Below, one piece after another: positions 17,471 through 25,867 of a DNA stretch of 64,000 nucleotides. The DNA lies in contig OY282519.1 in NCBI GenBank assembly GCA_958296405.1, positions 2,960,132 through 3,024,131 of the forward strand, read 5' to 3'. Below the pieces are notes generated by a model that was given only the letters and a program-made list of their open reading frames with translations, ran no database searches and was not told the origin of the DNA. The stretch's first letter is position 1. Each line of letters starts with the position of its first letter. This DNA is from an uncultured Pseudomonadales bacterium. GTDB lineage: Bacteria; Pseudomonadota; Gammaproteobacteria; Pseudomonadales; Azotimanducaceae. Both the position numbers and the translations under genes were made by a program.

Positions 17471-18093
17471 CGCGGCGGCGCCCCCGCGCTCGCGCCCAGC
17501 CCTTGCAGGTACGCGATGAGCGCATCCAATTCCGTGGCGCCGGCGAGAGCGGCCGGCGCGGCGTCGATTTCGGCATCCGTGTACGGGTGGCCGAGGAAGC
17601 GCAACGCCCTCATGCGCCGCGCGATGTCGCCGTCCGCGTCTGCGGCGCGCCGTTCAAGCCACGGATAGCCGGGCATGATGGAGTTCGGCACGACGCTGCG
17701 CGGGTCTAGGAGATGCGCGCGATGCCAGACATCCGTGTAGCGCCCGCCGATGCGATGCAAATCTGGCCCGGTGCGCTTGGAGCCCCACAGGAAGGGCCGG
17801 TCGTACGCCGATTCGCCGGCGCGGGAATACGGGCCGTAACGCCGCACTTCCGCCAACAACGGCCGCACCTGCTGCGAATGGCAGGCGCTGCACCCTTCGC
17901 GGATGTACACGTCGCGCCCGATCAGCTGCAGCGCGGGATACGGGCGCGTCGCCGGCGCCGGGGCCACGAGCGAATCCTGGAACACGCTCGGCAGCACCTG
18001 CACCAAGCCGCCGATGGCGGACACGACCAAGATGCCAAAGGTCAGCAGCCCCGCGTTCGCCTCCAAGCGCCGATGCAGGCCCAAGCCGTCCAT
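17467..18093 (-). CDS. ccoO: cbb3-type cytochrome c oxidase subunit II (mono-heme CcoO)
   Basis: The 208-residue protein has one N-terminal helix (LLTFGILVVSAIGGLVQVLPSVF), then the periplasmic heme domain YIREGCSACHSQQVRPLLAE with CSACH and the conserved GRDVYIREGC lead, and the Met ligand in PNSIMPGYPWL. The ATG overlaps the ccoN stop (TGATG), so translation is coupled. It passes electrons from CcoP to the catalytic subunit. Confidence 0.97.
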   Translation of the reverse strand: MDGLGLHRRLEANAGLLTFGILVVSAIGGLVQVLPSVFQDSLVAPAPATRPYPALQLIGRDVYIREGCSACHSQQVRPLLAEVRRYGPYSRAGESAYDRPFLWGSKRTGPDLHRIGGRYTDVWHRAHLLDPRSVVPNSIMPGYPWLERRAADADGDIARRMRALRFLGHPYTDAEIDAAPAALAGATELDALIAYLQGLGASAGAPPR

Positions 18094-19547
18094 CAGGCAT
18101 CCCCTCGCATCGCGCTGGCCGCGTCCGCCACGCTCGGCGGCGCCACTGCCACCGTGCGGCGCCCGCGCACCGTCCACCACAAGTTGGCGGCCATGAGCAC
18201 GGCGCCGGCGAAGAACAACAGGCCGGCCACCAAGCGCAGGGCGTAGTACGGCGCCATGCTCGCCATGATGTCCTTGAAGCTGAAGCTGAGCTCGCCAATG
18301 TCGTCCAAAGCCAGCCACAACAGACCTTGCGACACGCCGGCGCCCCACATGGCGAGGACGTAGAGCATCGTGCCCGCCAACGCGAGCCAGAAATGGATGT
18401 TGGCCAAGCGCACGCTGCGAAGCGGGGCGCCGACGAGCCGCGGCACCAGAAAGTAGAACGTGCCGAAGGTAATCATCGCGTTCCAACCCAAGGCGCCGGA
18501 ATGCACATGGCCGATGGTCCAATCGGTGAAGTGGCTCACCACGTTCACGCTGCGGATGGACATCATCGGCCCCTCGAATGTCGCCAGGCCATAGAACGCG
18601 AGCGAAAGCACGATGAACTTGAGCGCCGGGTCGGTCTTCAGCTTCTGCCACGCGCCGGCCACGGTCATCACGCCGTTCACCATCGTCGCCCACGACGGCG
18701 CGAGCAGCACCAGGCTCATCACCATGCCCAACGACTGCACCCATTCCGGAATGGCGCTGTAGTGCAGGTGGTGCGGCCCGGCCCAGATGTAGCTGTAAGT
18801 GAAGGCCCAGAACGCCAAGATGGAGAGCCGATAGCTCCAAATTGGCCGGTCGGCCTGCTTCGGCAGGAAGTAATACAACATGCCGAGAAAGCCGCCGGTG
18901 AGCAGAAAGCCCACCGCGTTGTGCCCATACCACCACTGCACGATGGCGTCTTGGGCGCCGGCGAACAGCGAGTAAGACTTGGACAATGTCACCGGCACGG
19001 CCAAGCTGTTGACGATGTGCAGCATGGCGATGACGATGATGAGCGCGCCGTAGAACCAGTTGGACACGTAGATGGGCCGCACCGCGCGGCGGGCAATGGT
19101 GAGGAAGAAGACGACGCCGAAGCTCACCCACACGATGGCGATGGCGATGTCGAAGGGCCACTCCAACTCCGCGTATTCCTTGCCCCCGGTCCAACCGGCG
19201 AGCAGCGAGGCGCCGCCGGCAGCCACGCCGAGCTGCCAAGCAACGGCGCAGAACCAAGCGAGCCGCGGCAGCGCCAGCGGCACATGGCAGGTGCGCTGCA
19301 CGCTGTAGAACGCGGTGCCCATGAGCGCCGAGACGCCGAAGCCGAAGATCACGGCGTTGGTGTGCAGCGCCCGCAAGCGGCCATAGGAGAGCGCCGGCCA
19401 GCCAAAATCCAGCGTTGGCCACACCAACTCCGCGGCGAGGTATACCCCGGCGGCCATGCCGACCAGCGCCCAGATGACAGAGCAGAAGACGAGTACACGC
19501 ACCACCGGGTCGTGGTAGCGCAACGCTGCTCCCGCGGGCGCGTTCAC
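18093..19547 (-). CDS. ccoN: cbb3-type cytochrome c oxidase catalytic subunit I
   Basis: This 484-residue, 12-helix heme-copper subunit reduces oxygen at high affinity. The ligand set is visible: RLRALHTNAVIFGFG (low-spin heme His), VQWWYGHNAVGFLLTGGFLG (CuB His and the region of the cross-linked Tyr), the HH of WAGPHHLHYSAIPEW, and DWTIGHVHSGALGWNAM. The best start is the GTG at 19547 (MNAPAGAALRYHDPVVR), which overlaps the stop of the upstream YIP1 gene. Longer open frame upstream is shadow sequence. No ccoGHIS assembly genes are in the window. Confidence 0.96.
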   Translation of the reverse strand: MNAPAGAALRYHDPVVRVLVFCSVIWALVGMAAGVYLAAELVWPTLDFGWPALSYGRLRALHTNAVIFGFGVSALMGTAFYSVQRTCHVPLALPRLAWFCAVAWQLGVAAGGASLLAGWTGGKEYAELEWPFDIAIAIVWVSFGVVFFLTIARRAVRPIYVSNWFYGALIIVIAMLHIVNSLAVPVTLSKSYSLFAGAQDAIVQWWYGHNAVGFLLTGGFLGMLYYFLPKQADRPIWSYRLSILAFWAFTYSYIWAGPHHLHYSAIPEWVQSLGMVMSLVLLAPSWATMVNGVMTVAGAWQKLKTDPALKFIVLSLAFYGLATFEGPMMSIRSVNVVSHFTDWTIGHVHSGALGWNAMITFGTFYFLVPRLVGAPLRSVRLANIHFWLALAGTMLYVLAMWGAGVSQGLLWLALDDIGELSFSFKDIMASMAPYYALRLVAGLLFFAGAVLMAANLWWTVRGRRTVAVAPPSVADAASAMRGDA

Positions 19548-20158
19548 ACGCCGATGGCCGGCCCGATGCCGCTGGCCCAGAGCGCCACGCTCACGCACAG
19601 CAGCGTCACCGCGCCCACCAGCAGGCAGCCCACCAACGCCGAGGCCATCAACATGCCCCGCTCCGGCCCGGTGCCGAGCACCGCCGGCAGCCCCGCGTAG
19701 AGCAGGTAGAGGCTCCACAACAACGCCGGAATGAGCGCAAGCACGTTGACGAACACATGGGGAAAGAGATGCACGGCGCTGGCGATGACCAGTGGCGTGG
19801 CGACCAGCGCCACCAACGCCAAGTGCGCCCCCAAGGCGTCACGCCCGCCATAGGTGGCGGCCATCCAACGCGACACGGCCGCGGTGCTGGTGAGGCCGAC
19901 GACCAGCGCCAAGAAGTAGCCCATGGCGATGAGCGTCAGCGTCTCCTGAGGCAGCCGCAGCGGTTCTCCCGCGCCCAAGCGCCAGCCGAAGAGGGAACTG
20001 CCGACGAACACGAACACCGCCGGCGCGAGCGCGAGCCACAGGATGTGCTTGAAGAGGATGCGAACCGGATCCGGCGTGGCCGCCGCGAGCTCCGCAAAGG
20101 CGCGCTGCGGGGCAAACAAGGACCCGAGCGGAAACCATGACGACGGCAGCGTTCGCAT
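19544..20158 (-). CDS. YIP1-family inner-membrane protein
   Basis: This 204-residue protein has about five hydrophobic helices and the YIP1 entry region (SLFAPQRAFAELAAATPDPVRIL), followed by membrane segments such as GYFLALVVGLTSTAAVSRWMA and FVNVLALIPALLWSLYLLYAG. Bacterial YIP1-domain proteins have no firm function. Its stop (GTGTGA) overlaps the ccoN start, so it is the first gene of the cbb3 operon and is translationally tied to the oxidase. That suggests a role in assembly or in membrane insertion of the complex, but this is inference from position. Confidence 0.75.
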   Translation of the reverse strand: MRTLPSSWFPLGSLFAPQRAFAELAAATPDPVRILFKHILWLALAPAVFVFVGSSLFGWRLGAGEPLRLPQETLTLIAMGYFLALVVGLTSTAAVSRWMAATYGGRDALGAHLALVALVATPLVIASAVHLFPHVFVNVLALIPALLWSLYLLYAGLPAVLGTGPERGMLMASALVGCLLVGAVTLLCVSVALWASGIGPAIGV

Positions 20159-20233
20159 CCTTATCGGCGGGGCTCGGCGTGGCTACCCTTACGTTCGCTA
20201 GCTGCGCATGATAACCCCAACGCCCGGCCCGAA

Positions 20234-20262
20234 GCGCCGGCCGGCGGCCCGCCGGCCGGCGC
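20234..20262. terminator. GC-rich hairpin after the TonB receptor gene
   Basis: A 12-bp stem (CGCCGGCCGGC paired with GCCGGCCGGCG, extended by one pair) with a 5-base loop lies just past the receptor stop and before the YIP1-ccoNOQP operon. It probably ends receptor transcription; no U-tract is present. Confidence 0.65.
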
Positions 20263-20271
20263 GTCGCATCC

Positions 20272-22521
20272 TCAAATCGATACGCGGATGCCCGCCTCCA
20301 GCGTGCGGCCAGGGCGCGGCGCCAAGTCCTTGATGAAGGACACATGGTCGCGCTGCTCGTCGTCCGTGAGGTTGCGGCCCTGCACGAAGAAGGAGATGTT
20401 CGAGCGGCCCGCCGACAAACGGTAGCTGGCGTCGAAACGCAGGTCTTCGTAGGCGTCCGTGGGCAGTTCCAACGGCGCCACGTCGTCTTGGCTAGCGGAG
20501 CGCAGGTAGTCGATGCCGACGAAGAAGCGCCCGTTGTCAACATCGAAGCCAAAACCGGCCCGCGACGGCGGAATGCGCGGCAAGTTGTCATTGCCATCGA
20601 CGTCGAGTTCCGCTGCCACCACGTCGAACATGAAGCGCAAATCGCCATGCCAATCGCCCCGCTCCCACACATGGAAGGTGGCTTCGAAATCCAACCCGGT
20701 GAAGGTGGCGTCCGCTTGGCTGAAGCGGAGCACCGCCAAGCCATCTTGCTCGTCGCCGGTGAACGTTTGATGGATGAAGTTGCGGAAGTGGCGGCGATAG
20801 GCGGTGGCGCGCGCCACGATGCGCTCGCTCTGGTACTCGGCCTTGGCGGACAGGCTCGCTGCCTGCTCTGGGTCTAAGGACGGGTCGCCCAGCTCGAAAC
20901 TGCGCGTGGCCAAGTGGGCGCCGTTGGAATAGAGCTCCTCGGCAATCGGCGCCCGCGAAGACAAGTCGCCGAGCAGCGACAGGCGCCAAGCGTCGCTCAC
21001 TGGCGCGATGATGCCAGCGGATGCCGCGTAGGCCGTGAAGCTTCGCCGCGGGCCAGACGCGCGTTCCGACGGCTCGTGGCTGGTGCGCTCCAAGCGCAGG
21101 CCGCTCTCTAGCTGCAACGCGCCGAGGCCCCGCTCCCCGGCCCAGAACAGCGCGGTGGAGCTTGAGTCCACCGGCGGTGCGAAAGCCTCCTCGCCCAACG
21201 CGGAGAACTCGCGCCCGACCAGATGCAGGCCGTAGGCGTTGCGCCACGCGCCGGCCGTCTCCTGCCGGAGTTCGATGCGCCCGTCATAGGCATCGTTGGC
21301 GAAGGTCGTGCCGACTTCGCCATTCGGCTCGATTTCCGTGTGCTCGTAATCGTTGTAGCCAATGCGGGCGCCGAGGCTGTCGAAGTTGCCAAAGGGCGCA
21401 TCGAGGCCAAACTCAACGCTGACGCGCTGCTGCTTCATGTCGAGCCAAGCGTTGCCGCCTTCCTCGTCATGCTCCGCTTCGTCTTCGTGATGCTCGTCTT
21501 CGGCCTCCTCGTCGCCGTGCTCGTGGCCGCCCGGCAGCCCGTAGTCGCCATCCATGCGGCTGAATGAGATGCCGGCAAAGCCGCGCTCGCCAACAAACGA
21601 CAGGCCGGCGGCGGCGCCGCGCACCGTGTAATCGCTGCCCGGCAGGCGGCCATGCGCCGGCGCCTCATCTTCGTGCGCGTCCTCATCGCCATCCTCGTGA
21701 TGGTCGTCGCCGTCCTCATCGCCGTCTTCGTGGTGATCGTCACCGTCGTCGTCATGCTCTGCCGCTTCCTGCGCCATCAAGCGAGAGGATTCGGCGAAGC
21801 CGGGGATGGCGTAGTCTTCCGCTCGCCGCCGAAAGCCATCCACATGCCACACCAAGCGCCCGACGGCGCCGTCCATGCGCAGGGCCGCCGCCGTGCCGTC
21901 GCCGTTGTCGTTGCCACGCACCTCAAGCCGGGCGCCGAAGTTGTCATCGGGCACCGCGTTGGCGATGCGGCCGGTTTCCACGTTCACCACGCCGCCGATG
22001 GCGCCTGACCCATACAGCAGCGTGCTCGGCCCCTTCAACACTTCCACCCGCTCCGCCACGAAGGATTCCACCGTCACCATGTGGTCTGAACTGGTGACGG
22101 ACACATCGAGGGTGTCGGAGCGGTCTTCCAACATGCGCACGCGGGCGCCGGCCAAGCCGTGAATGACTGGCCGCCCGGCCGCCTCGCCGAAGGAGCTCAA
22201 CCGCACGCCAGGCAACCGCTCCACGGTCGCGCCGATGTTGGCGCCGCGCGCCTGATCGAGGGCTGCGCCGGCAAGCACTTGGGCCGGTTGCGCCAAGCCA
22301 GTGTCAGAGAGTGGATGCGCCGTCACCACAACCTCTTCGTAGTGATCGGGGGGTTGGTCGGCGGACGGCTCCGCGTCCTCGCCGGCGGCGAACGCCGGCA
22401 AGCCACACAGGCAAACAAGCCACGCGCTCGGGCAAAGGCAGCGCCGACGCACCGCTCTGGCGAGGCTAGGGCCACACAGACACGCGAGCCAAGCGCTCGG
22501 GCAAACGCAAACATGGAACAT
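20272..22521 (-). CDS. TonB-dependent receptor with metal-binding His/Asp loops (ZnuD-like)
   Basis: The protein has about 749 residues from an ATG at 22521. It has a duplicated hydrophobic signal region, a TonB-box-like stretch (YEEVVVTAHPL), a plug domain (GRPVIHGLAGARVRMLEDR, VEVLKGPSTLLYGSGAIGGV) and a 22-strand barrel ending EAGIRVSI. Two external loops are extraordinarily rich in His, Asp and Glu: a repeat of GDDHHEDGDED, and HEHGDEEAEDEHHEDEAEHD. Such loops in ZnuD-type receptors bind zinc or other divalent metals before uptake. The small upstream gene with HxH and CxxC fits a metal role. Copper or nickel cannot be excluded. Confidence 0.88.
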   Translation of the reverse strand: MFHVCVCPSAWLACLCGPSLARAVRRRCLCPSAWLVCLCGLPAFAAGEDAEPSADQPPDHYEEVVVTAHPLSDTGLAQPAQVLAGAALDQARGANIGATVERLPGVRLSSFGEAAGRPVIHGLAGARVRMLEDRSDTLDVSVTSSDHMVTVESFVAERVEVLKGPSTLLYGSGAIGGVVNVETGRIANAVPDDNFGARLEVRGNDNGDGTAAALRMDGAVGRLVWHVDGFRRRAEDYAIPGFAESSRLMAQEAAEHDDDGDDHHEDGDEDGDDHHEDGDEDAHEDEAPAHGRLPGSDYTVRGAAAGLSFVGERGFAGISFSRMDGDYGLPGGHEHGDEEAEDEHHEDEAEHDEEGGNAWLDMKQQRVSVEFGLDAPFGNFDSLGARIGYNDYEHTEIEPNGEVGTTFANDAYDGRIELRQETAGAWRNAYGLHLVGREFSALGEEAFAPPVDSSSTALFWAGERGLGALQLESGLRLERTSHEPSERASGPRRSFTAYAASAGIIAPVSDAWRLSLLGDLSSRAPIAEELYSNGAHLATRSFELGDPSLDPEQAASLSAKAEYQSERIVARATAYRRHFRNFIHQTFTGDEQDGLAVLRFSQADATFTGLDFEATFHVWERGDWHGDLRFMFDVVAAELDVDGNDNLPRIPPSRAGFGFDVDNGRFFVGIDYLRSASQDDVAPLELPTDAYEDLRFDASYRLSAGRSNISFFVQGRNLTDDEQRDHVSFIKDLAPRPGRTLEAGIRVSI
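22402..22509. repeat. 69-bp-offset duplication inside the receptor signal region
   Basis: Positions 22402-22440 and 22471-22509 match at 33 of 39 bases, 69 bp apart. In protein they give CVCPSAWLACLCG and CLCPSAWLVCLCG, so the receptor has a duplicated export segment with an unusual number of Cys residues. The offset is 23 codons, which preserves frame. Confidence 0.8.
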
Positions 22522-22551
22522 TGGGAACTCCCACAAGCAAAACAACGTGTT

Positions 22552-22571
22552 ACCCCGCGAGACCGCGGGGT
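22552..22571. repeat. 8-bp hairpin between the small gene and the TonB receptor
   Basis: ACCCCGCG and CGCGGGGT with a 4-base loop sit 31 bp before the receptor start and just after the small upstream gene. It could lower receptor expression relative to the first gene or act as an attenuator. Confidence 0.5.
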
Positions 22572-22577
22572 TGCCGG

Positions 22578-22874
22578 TTAGGTGCTGAGAGAGTGCGGCG
22601 GCGCCCGAATGGCTGGGGCCAACAGCGCCGCGCCCACCGCGGCGGGCGTGGCGCGTGGCGTGGCAAGGCGGGCCACCGTGGTGGTCCGCGGTGGCGGGAG
22701 GACGGCGCCGCCCAAGCCTTCTGGGGCGCTCGACGCGCAAACGGCGCAGGCGGGTTCGCCAACTTGGTGCAGGCTCGCTTCATGCTCGATGAGCAACGCG
22801 CCGCCGAGCAGCAGCAATGCGACGCTGCCGAGGCCGATGCGCTTACGCGCCGCCCATGACATTGCCGACAACAT
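22578..22874 (-). CDS. Small DUF2946-like membrane/periplasmic protein
   Basis: The protein has 98 residues from an ATG at 22874. It has an N-terminal helix (IGLGSVALLLLGGALLI), then EHEASLHQVGEPACAVCASS, which joins His residues to a CxxC pair, and a low-complexity Pro/Ala tail. Small proteins of this style (DUF2946 or relatives) commonly precede TonB receptors for copper or zinc and may hold metal in the periplasm. The family match is weak; the context, 56 bp upstream of a metal-type receptor, is the main support. Confidence 0.6.
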   Translation of the reverse strand: MLSAMSWAARKRIGLGSVALLLLGGALLIEHEASLHQVGEPACAVCASSAPEGLGGAVLPPPRTTTVARLATPRATPAAVGAALLAPAIRAPPHSLST

Positions 22875-22951
22875 CGCAGCCACCCTAGGTGCCTTCCCGC
22901 GAAGCCGCAATATGTCGCATTCGGCGGGCAATGACAACCGCGGGTGCGGGA

Positions 22952-23224
22952 TCAGACACGCGTACCCCCGTCGATTTGCGCCCGGCGAGCTTCCCACACC
23001 CGCTGCAGATTCAACCAGAACTGCACAGTCGTGTCGAAGTGACGGCCGAGGCGGCGGGCCGTGTCGGGCGTGACGCCGCGCTCTCCATTGAGAATCGCGG
23101 TGATTCGATTCGCGGGCACGTCGATGGCCTTGGCCAGCGCACTCGCCGAAAGGCCAAGATCGTCGAGCTCCTCGCGCAGGACTTCACCTAGATGCATCGG
23201 ATTCATTCCGCTCTTGGTGGTCAT
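22952..23224 (-). CDS. higA: Solitary HigA-family XRE regulator
   Basis: The 90-residue protein has the HigA layout: NPMHLGEVLREELDDLGLSA, the helix-turn-helix LAKAIDVPANRITAILNGER, and ARRLGRHFDTTVQFWLNLQR. No HigB-like toxin frame is found on either side; upstream lies the end of an acyl-CoA-dehydrogenase-like gene, and downstream the small metal-associated gene. It may be an orphan antitoxin or a regulator recruited for the adjacent receptor operon. Confidence 0.85.
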   Translation of the reverse strand: MTTKSGMNPMHLGEVLREELDDLGLSASALAKAIDVPANRITAILNGERGVTPDTARRLGRHFDTTVQFWLNLQRVWEARRAQIDGGTRV

Positions 23225-23240
23225 GTCGAAAGTGCGCCGC

Positions 23241-24374
23241 TCAAACCATGCCCTGCGGCTCTAGGCCCAAGAAATGTTGGCCGGCGGTTTGATAGTGGGA
23301 TTCGCGGCCTTGAACTTGCTGCGTGATCACGTGCGCGTCTTGGAAGCGGCGTTGAATGGCCCGATCCGCGAAGATGGCGGTGGCGCCGCTTAGGTTGTAG
23401 GCGATGTCCACCACCGCCGCGGATTGGCGGATGGCGTGTGTGCCGGCTAGGCGCAAAGCGACGCGTTCGGGCATGGTGATCGCTCCGTTCGCCTGCACGG
23501 AGCGCCACACGTCCCCTGCCGCCTCGAACAAGAGCGCCTTGGCGGCCCGCCACGTTGCCTCCGCCTTGCCGATTTGCTGCTGCACCACCGCGTCTTCGTT
23601 GAGCGGCCGTCGGGTGAAGCGCGGCCGCTTGTCGGCGCAGAGCGCGAGGGTGGCGTCCAAGCCGGCGCGCGCATTGCCGAGCGCCACGCAGCCAAAGCCG
23701 CAGGCGAACAGCAGCTCTTGCGGGATCACATAGAGGGGCCACGGCGCCCGCGGCGGCACGACCAACGGCATCATGCGCCCGGCTGGCACGAACAGTTCGC
23801 GGGCGCGGAAGCCAAAGCTGCCGGTGCCGCGCAAGCCCTGCACTTGCCACACGTCCACGAACTCCACGTCGGCGCGCGGCAACAGGCAGAGTCGCGCCGG
23901 TTGGCCGCCACCAGCCACCAACGCGGCAATCCAGTTGGCGTGGCGGCAGCCGCTGGAGAACATCCACTGCCCGGTGAGCCGGTAGCCGCCGGCGGTTGGC
24001 GTCGCTTCCACTGCGCCTTGCGGCGGGCCGTTCGCCACCACGGTGTCCGGGTCGCCCCACACCTCCTGCGCCAACGCCGCCGGCGCCCGGGCGCAGACGG
24101 TGGCGAACACGCTGCCCTGGTTGAAGCACCAGCCCACGCTGGCATCCGCTTGGGCGATGACGAACACCGCGCGCAGATACTCAAGCCAATCCGCCTCTTC
24201 GCCGCCGACGGAGCGTGGCGCCAACAGGCGGAACAGGCCCAGCGCCTTCATGGCGTCCGCGAGGGCCGCTGGCAACTCGCGCCCGGCATCGATGGCGTCT
24301 GCGGCGGCCCTGACCTCGGCGACGAGGGATTCGGCGCGGGCGACCGGCGTGAGCGCGCCGTTGTCTGTGTGCAT
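23241..24374 (-). CDS. Acyl-CoA-dehydrogenase-fold flavin monooxygenase-like protein (HsaA/group D type)
   Basis: The 377-residue protein has an ACAD fold but lacks the strict dehydrogenase signatures. It shows ALADAMKALGLFRLLAPRSVGG, ADASVGWCFNQGSVFATVCA, a beta domain with YRLTGQWMFSSGCRHANWI, and the C-terminal AIRQSAAVVDIAYNLSGATA and QDAHVITQQVQGRESHYQTA. These fit the HsaA/HpaB-like oxygenase component family, which takes reduced flavin from a separate reductase. It follows the MFS gene by 57 bp and may be the last gene of the halogenase operon. Confidence 0.8.
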   Translation of the reverse strand: MHTDNGALTPVARAESLVAEVRAAADAIDAGRELPAALADAMKALGLFRLLAPRSVGGEEADWLEYLRAVFVIAQADASVGWCFNQGSVFATVCARAPAALAQEVWGDPDTVVANGPPQGAVEATPTAGGYRLTGQWMFSSGCRHANWIAALVAGGGQPARLCLLPRADVEFVDVWQVQGLRGTGSFGFRARELFVPAGRMMPLVVPPRAPWPLYVIPQELLFACGFGCVALGNARAGLDATLALCADKRPRFTRRPLNEDAVVQQQIGKAEATWRAAKALLFEAAGDVWRSVQANGAITMPERVALRLAGTHAIRQSAAVVDIAYNLSGATAIFADRAIQRRFQDAHVITQQVQGRESHYQTAGQHFLGLEPQGMV

Positions 24375-24431
24375 GCGGAAAGTCTACGCCAAGGCGCACC
24401 GCCGCCGACAAATGCCGGGCCGCGCTCGGCG

Positions 24432-25823
24432 CTAGCCGCTGGCGGCGCGGCGGCGTTCCGCCAGTTCCGCTTCCATCACGGCGATGGTGGAGCGGTCTAA
24501 GCGATAGAACAGGATGGCGGCGGCGCCGATGAAGGAGAGCGCGGCGGGAAACAACGTGAACATCAGGCGGATGCCCAGCATGGCGGTTTCGGTTTGCGGC
24601 TGGTTCGCCACGAAGCCGAACAGCGCCAAGATGTAGCCGGCGAGCCCGGCGCCGACGGCGAGGCCCATCTTGGCAGCGAAGCCGCCGCCGGAATAGATGA
24701 GCGCCGTAGTGCGGCGGCCGCTCTTCCACTCGCCGTAGTCTGCGCAATCCGCGTTCATGGCGAACACCAACGGCGCCAGCGGGCCGGCAATGAAGTTGCC
24801 GATGCAATTGAGCGCCAGCATCCAGCCGTACTGATCCGGCGTCAAGAAGAAGAACCCGCAGGACAGCACTGTGCTCAGCACCGTGAGGGCGATCATCAGG
24901 TGCTGCTTCTCGAAGCGCTGGGTGAGGAAGCGAGTGAATGTCACCCCCAGAATCATGGCGAGCGTGCCGGTGGAGAGAAACACCGCGGTGCTGTCGAAGA
25001 TCCAGAACAAGCTCGCGCCGTCGTCGCCCACGTAGTACTTGAAGTAGTACAGGATGCCGCCGTTGCGCACCGCCACCTGCATGAGCGCGAACACGCCAGA
25101 CACAAACAGCGCGAGCCAAGGCACGTTGCGCGACAGGGCCGTGAGGTCTCCCCGCATGTTGGATTGCTGCCCGACGGTTTGCACACGTTCCTTGGTGGTG
25201 GCAAACGTCACCCAGAACAGGGCTATCGAGAAGCCCGAGAAGATCAGCATGGTGAGCCGGAAGCCCTCGGCTTCGTCGCCGCCGCCCAAGATGTTCTTGA
25301 ACGGCGTCACGAACGTGCCGATCAGCCAGGCGGCGCCAAAGGCACACACAAAGCGGTACGCGGACACCTTCACACGCTCGTCCGAGAAAGGCGAAATCAC
25401 TCCCATCAGCGCCGAGTAGGGAATGTTGATGGCCGTGTAGGCAAGCATCATCAGCGAGTAGGTGACGTAGGCGTAGACGAGCTTGCCGGTGTCTGAAAGC
25501 GCTGGACTGGCGAACATCGCGTAGCCGAGCAGCCCGTAGGGAACCGCCATCCACAGCAGGTATGGCCGGTACTTCCCCCAGCGCGTCTCGGTGCGGTCCG
25601 CGACCAGCCCCATCGCCGGGTCGCTGACGGCATCCACCGCCTTGGTGACCAAAAACATCGTGCCCACCGCGGCCGGGTGCAAGCCGAACACATCCGTGTA
25701 GTAGTACAGCAGGAAGATGTTGAACACTTGAAAGTAGAAGTTGGAGGCGGCATCCCCCAAACCGTAGCCGAACTTCTCGGTGAACTTCAGCGTCTCGGCG
25801 GCCGAGCGTGTGGGTGCGGCCAT
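24432..25823 (-). CDS. MFS sugar transporter, glycoside-pentoside-hexuronide (GPH) type
   Basis: The 463-residue, 12-helix carrier starts at an ATG at 25823; the longer open frame upstream is shadow. GPH features are clear: KFGYGLGDAASNFYFQVFNI at the N-terminus, VTKAVDAVSDPAMGLVADRT, and TRWGKYRPYLLWMAVPYGLL. These carriers import glycosides with H+ or Na+. It follows halogenase 1 by 44 bp in the same direction, and it probably brings in the sugar released by the upstream glycosidases. Confidence 0.92.
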   Translation of the reverse strand: MAAPTRSAAETLKFTEKFGYGLGDAASNFYFQVFNIFLLYYYTDVFGLHPAAVGTMFLVTKAVDAVSDPAMGLVADRTETRWGKYRPYLLWMAVPYGLLGYAMFASPALSDTGKLVYAYVTYSLMMLAYTAINIPYSALMGVISPFSDERVKVSAYRFVCAFGAAWLIGTFVTPFKNILGGGDEAEGFRLTMLIFSGFSIALFWVTFATTKERVQTVGQQSNMRGDLTALSRNVPWLALFVSGVFALMQVAVRNGGILYYFKYYVGDDGASLFWIFDSTAVFLSTGTLAMILGVTFTRFLTQRFEKQHLMIALTVLSTVLSCGFFFLTPDQYGWMLALNCIGNFIAGPLAPLVFAMNADCADYGEWKSGRRTTALIYSGGGFAAKMGLAVGAGLAGYILALFGFVANQPQTETAMLGIRLMFTLFPAALSFIGAAAILFYRLDRSTIAVMEAELAERRRAASG

Positions 25824-25867
25824 GTGAGGCCCTCCAGGATTGATGGGCGAGTGCTTGGGGGCGAGGG

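Noticed and set aside
17467-19422. Minus-strand 651-codon frame starting inside ccoN
   Set aside because: Only its 3' 208 codons (from 18093) are ccoO; the rest is an out-of-frame reading of ccoN.
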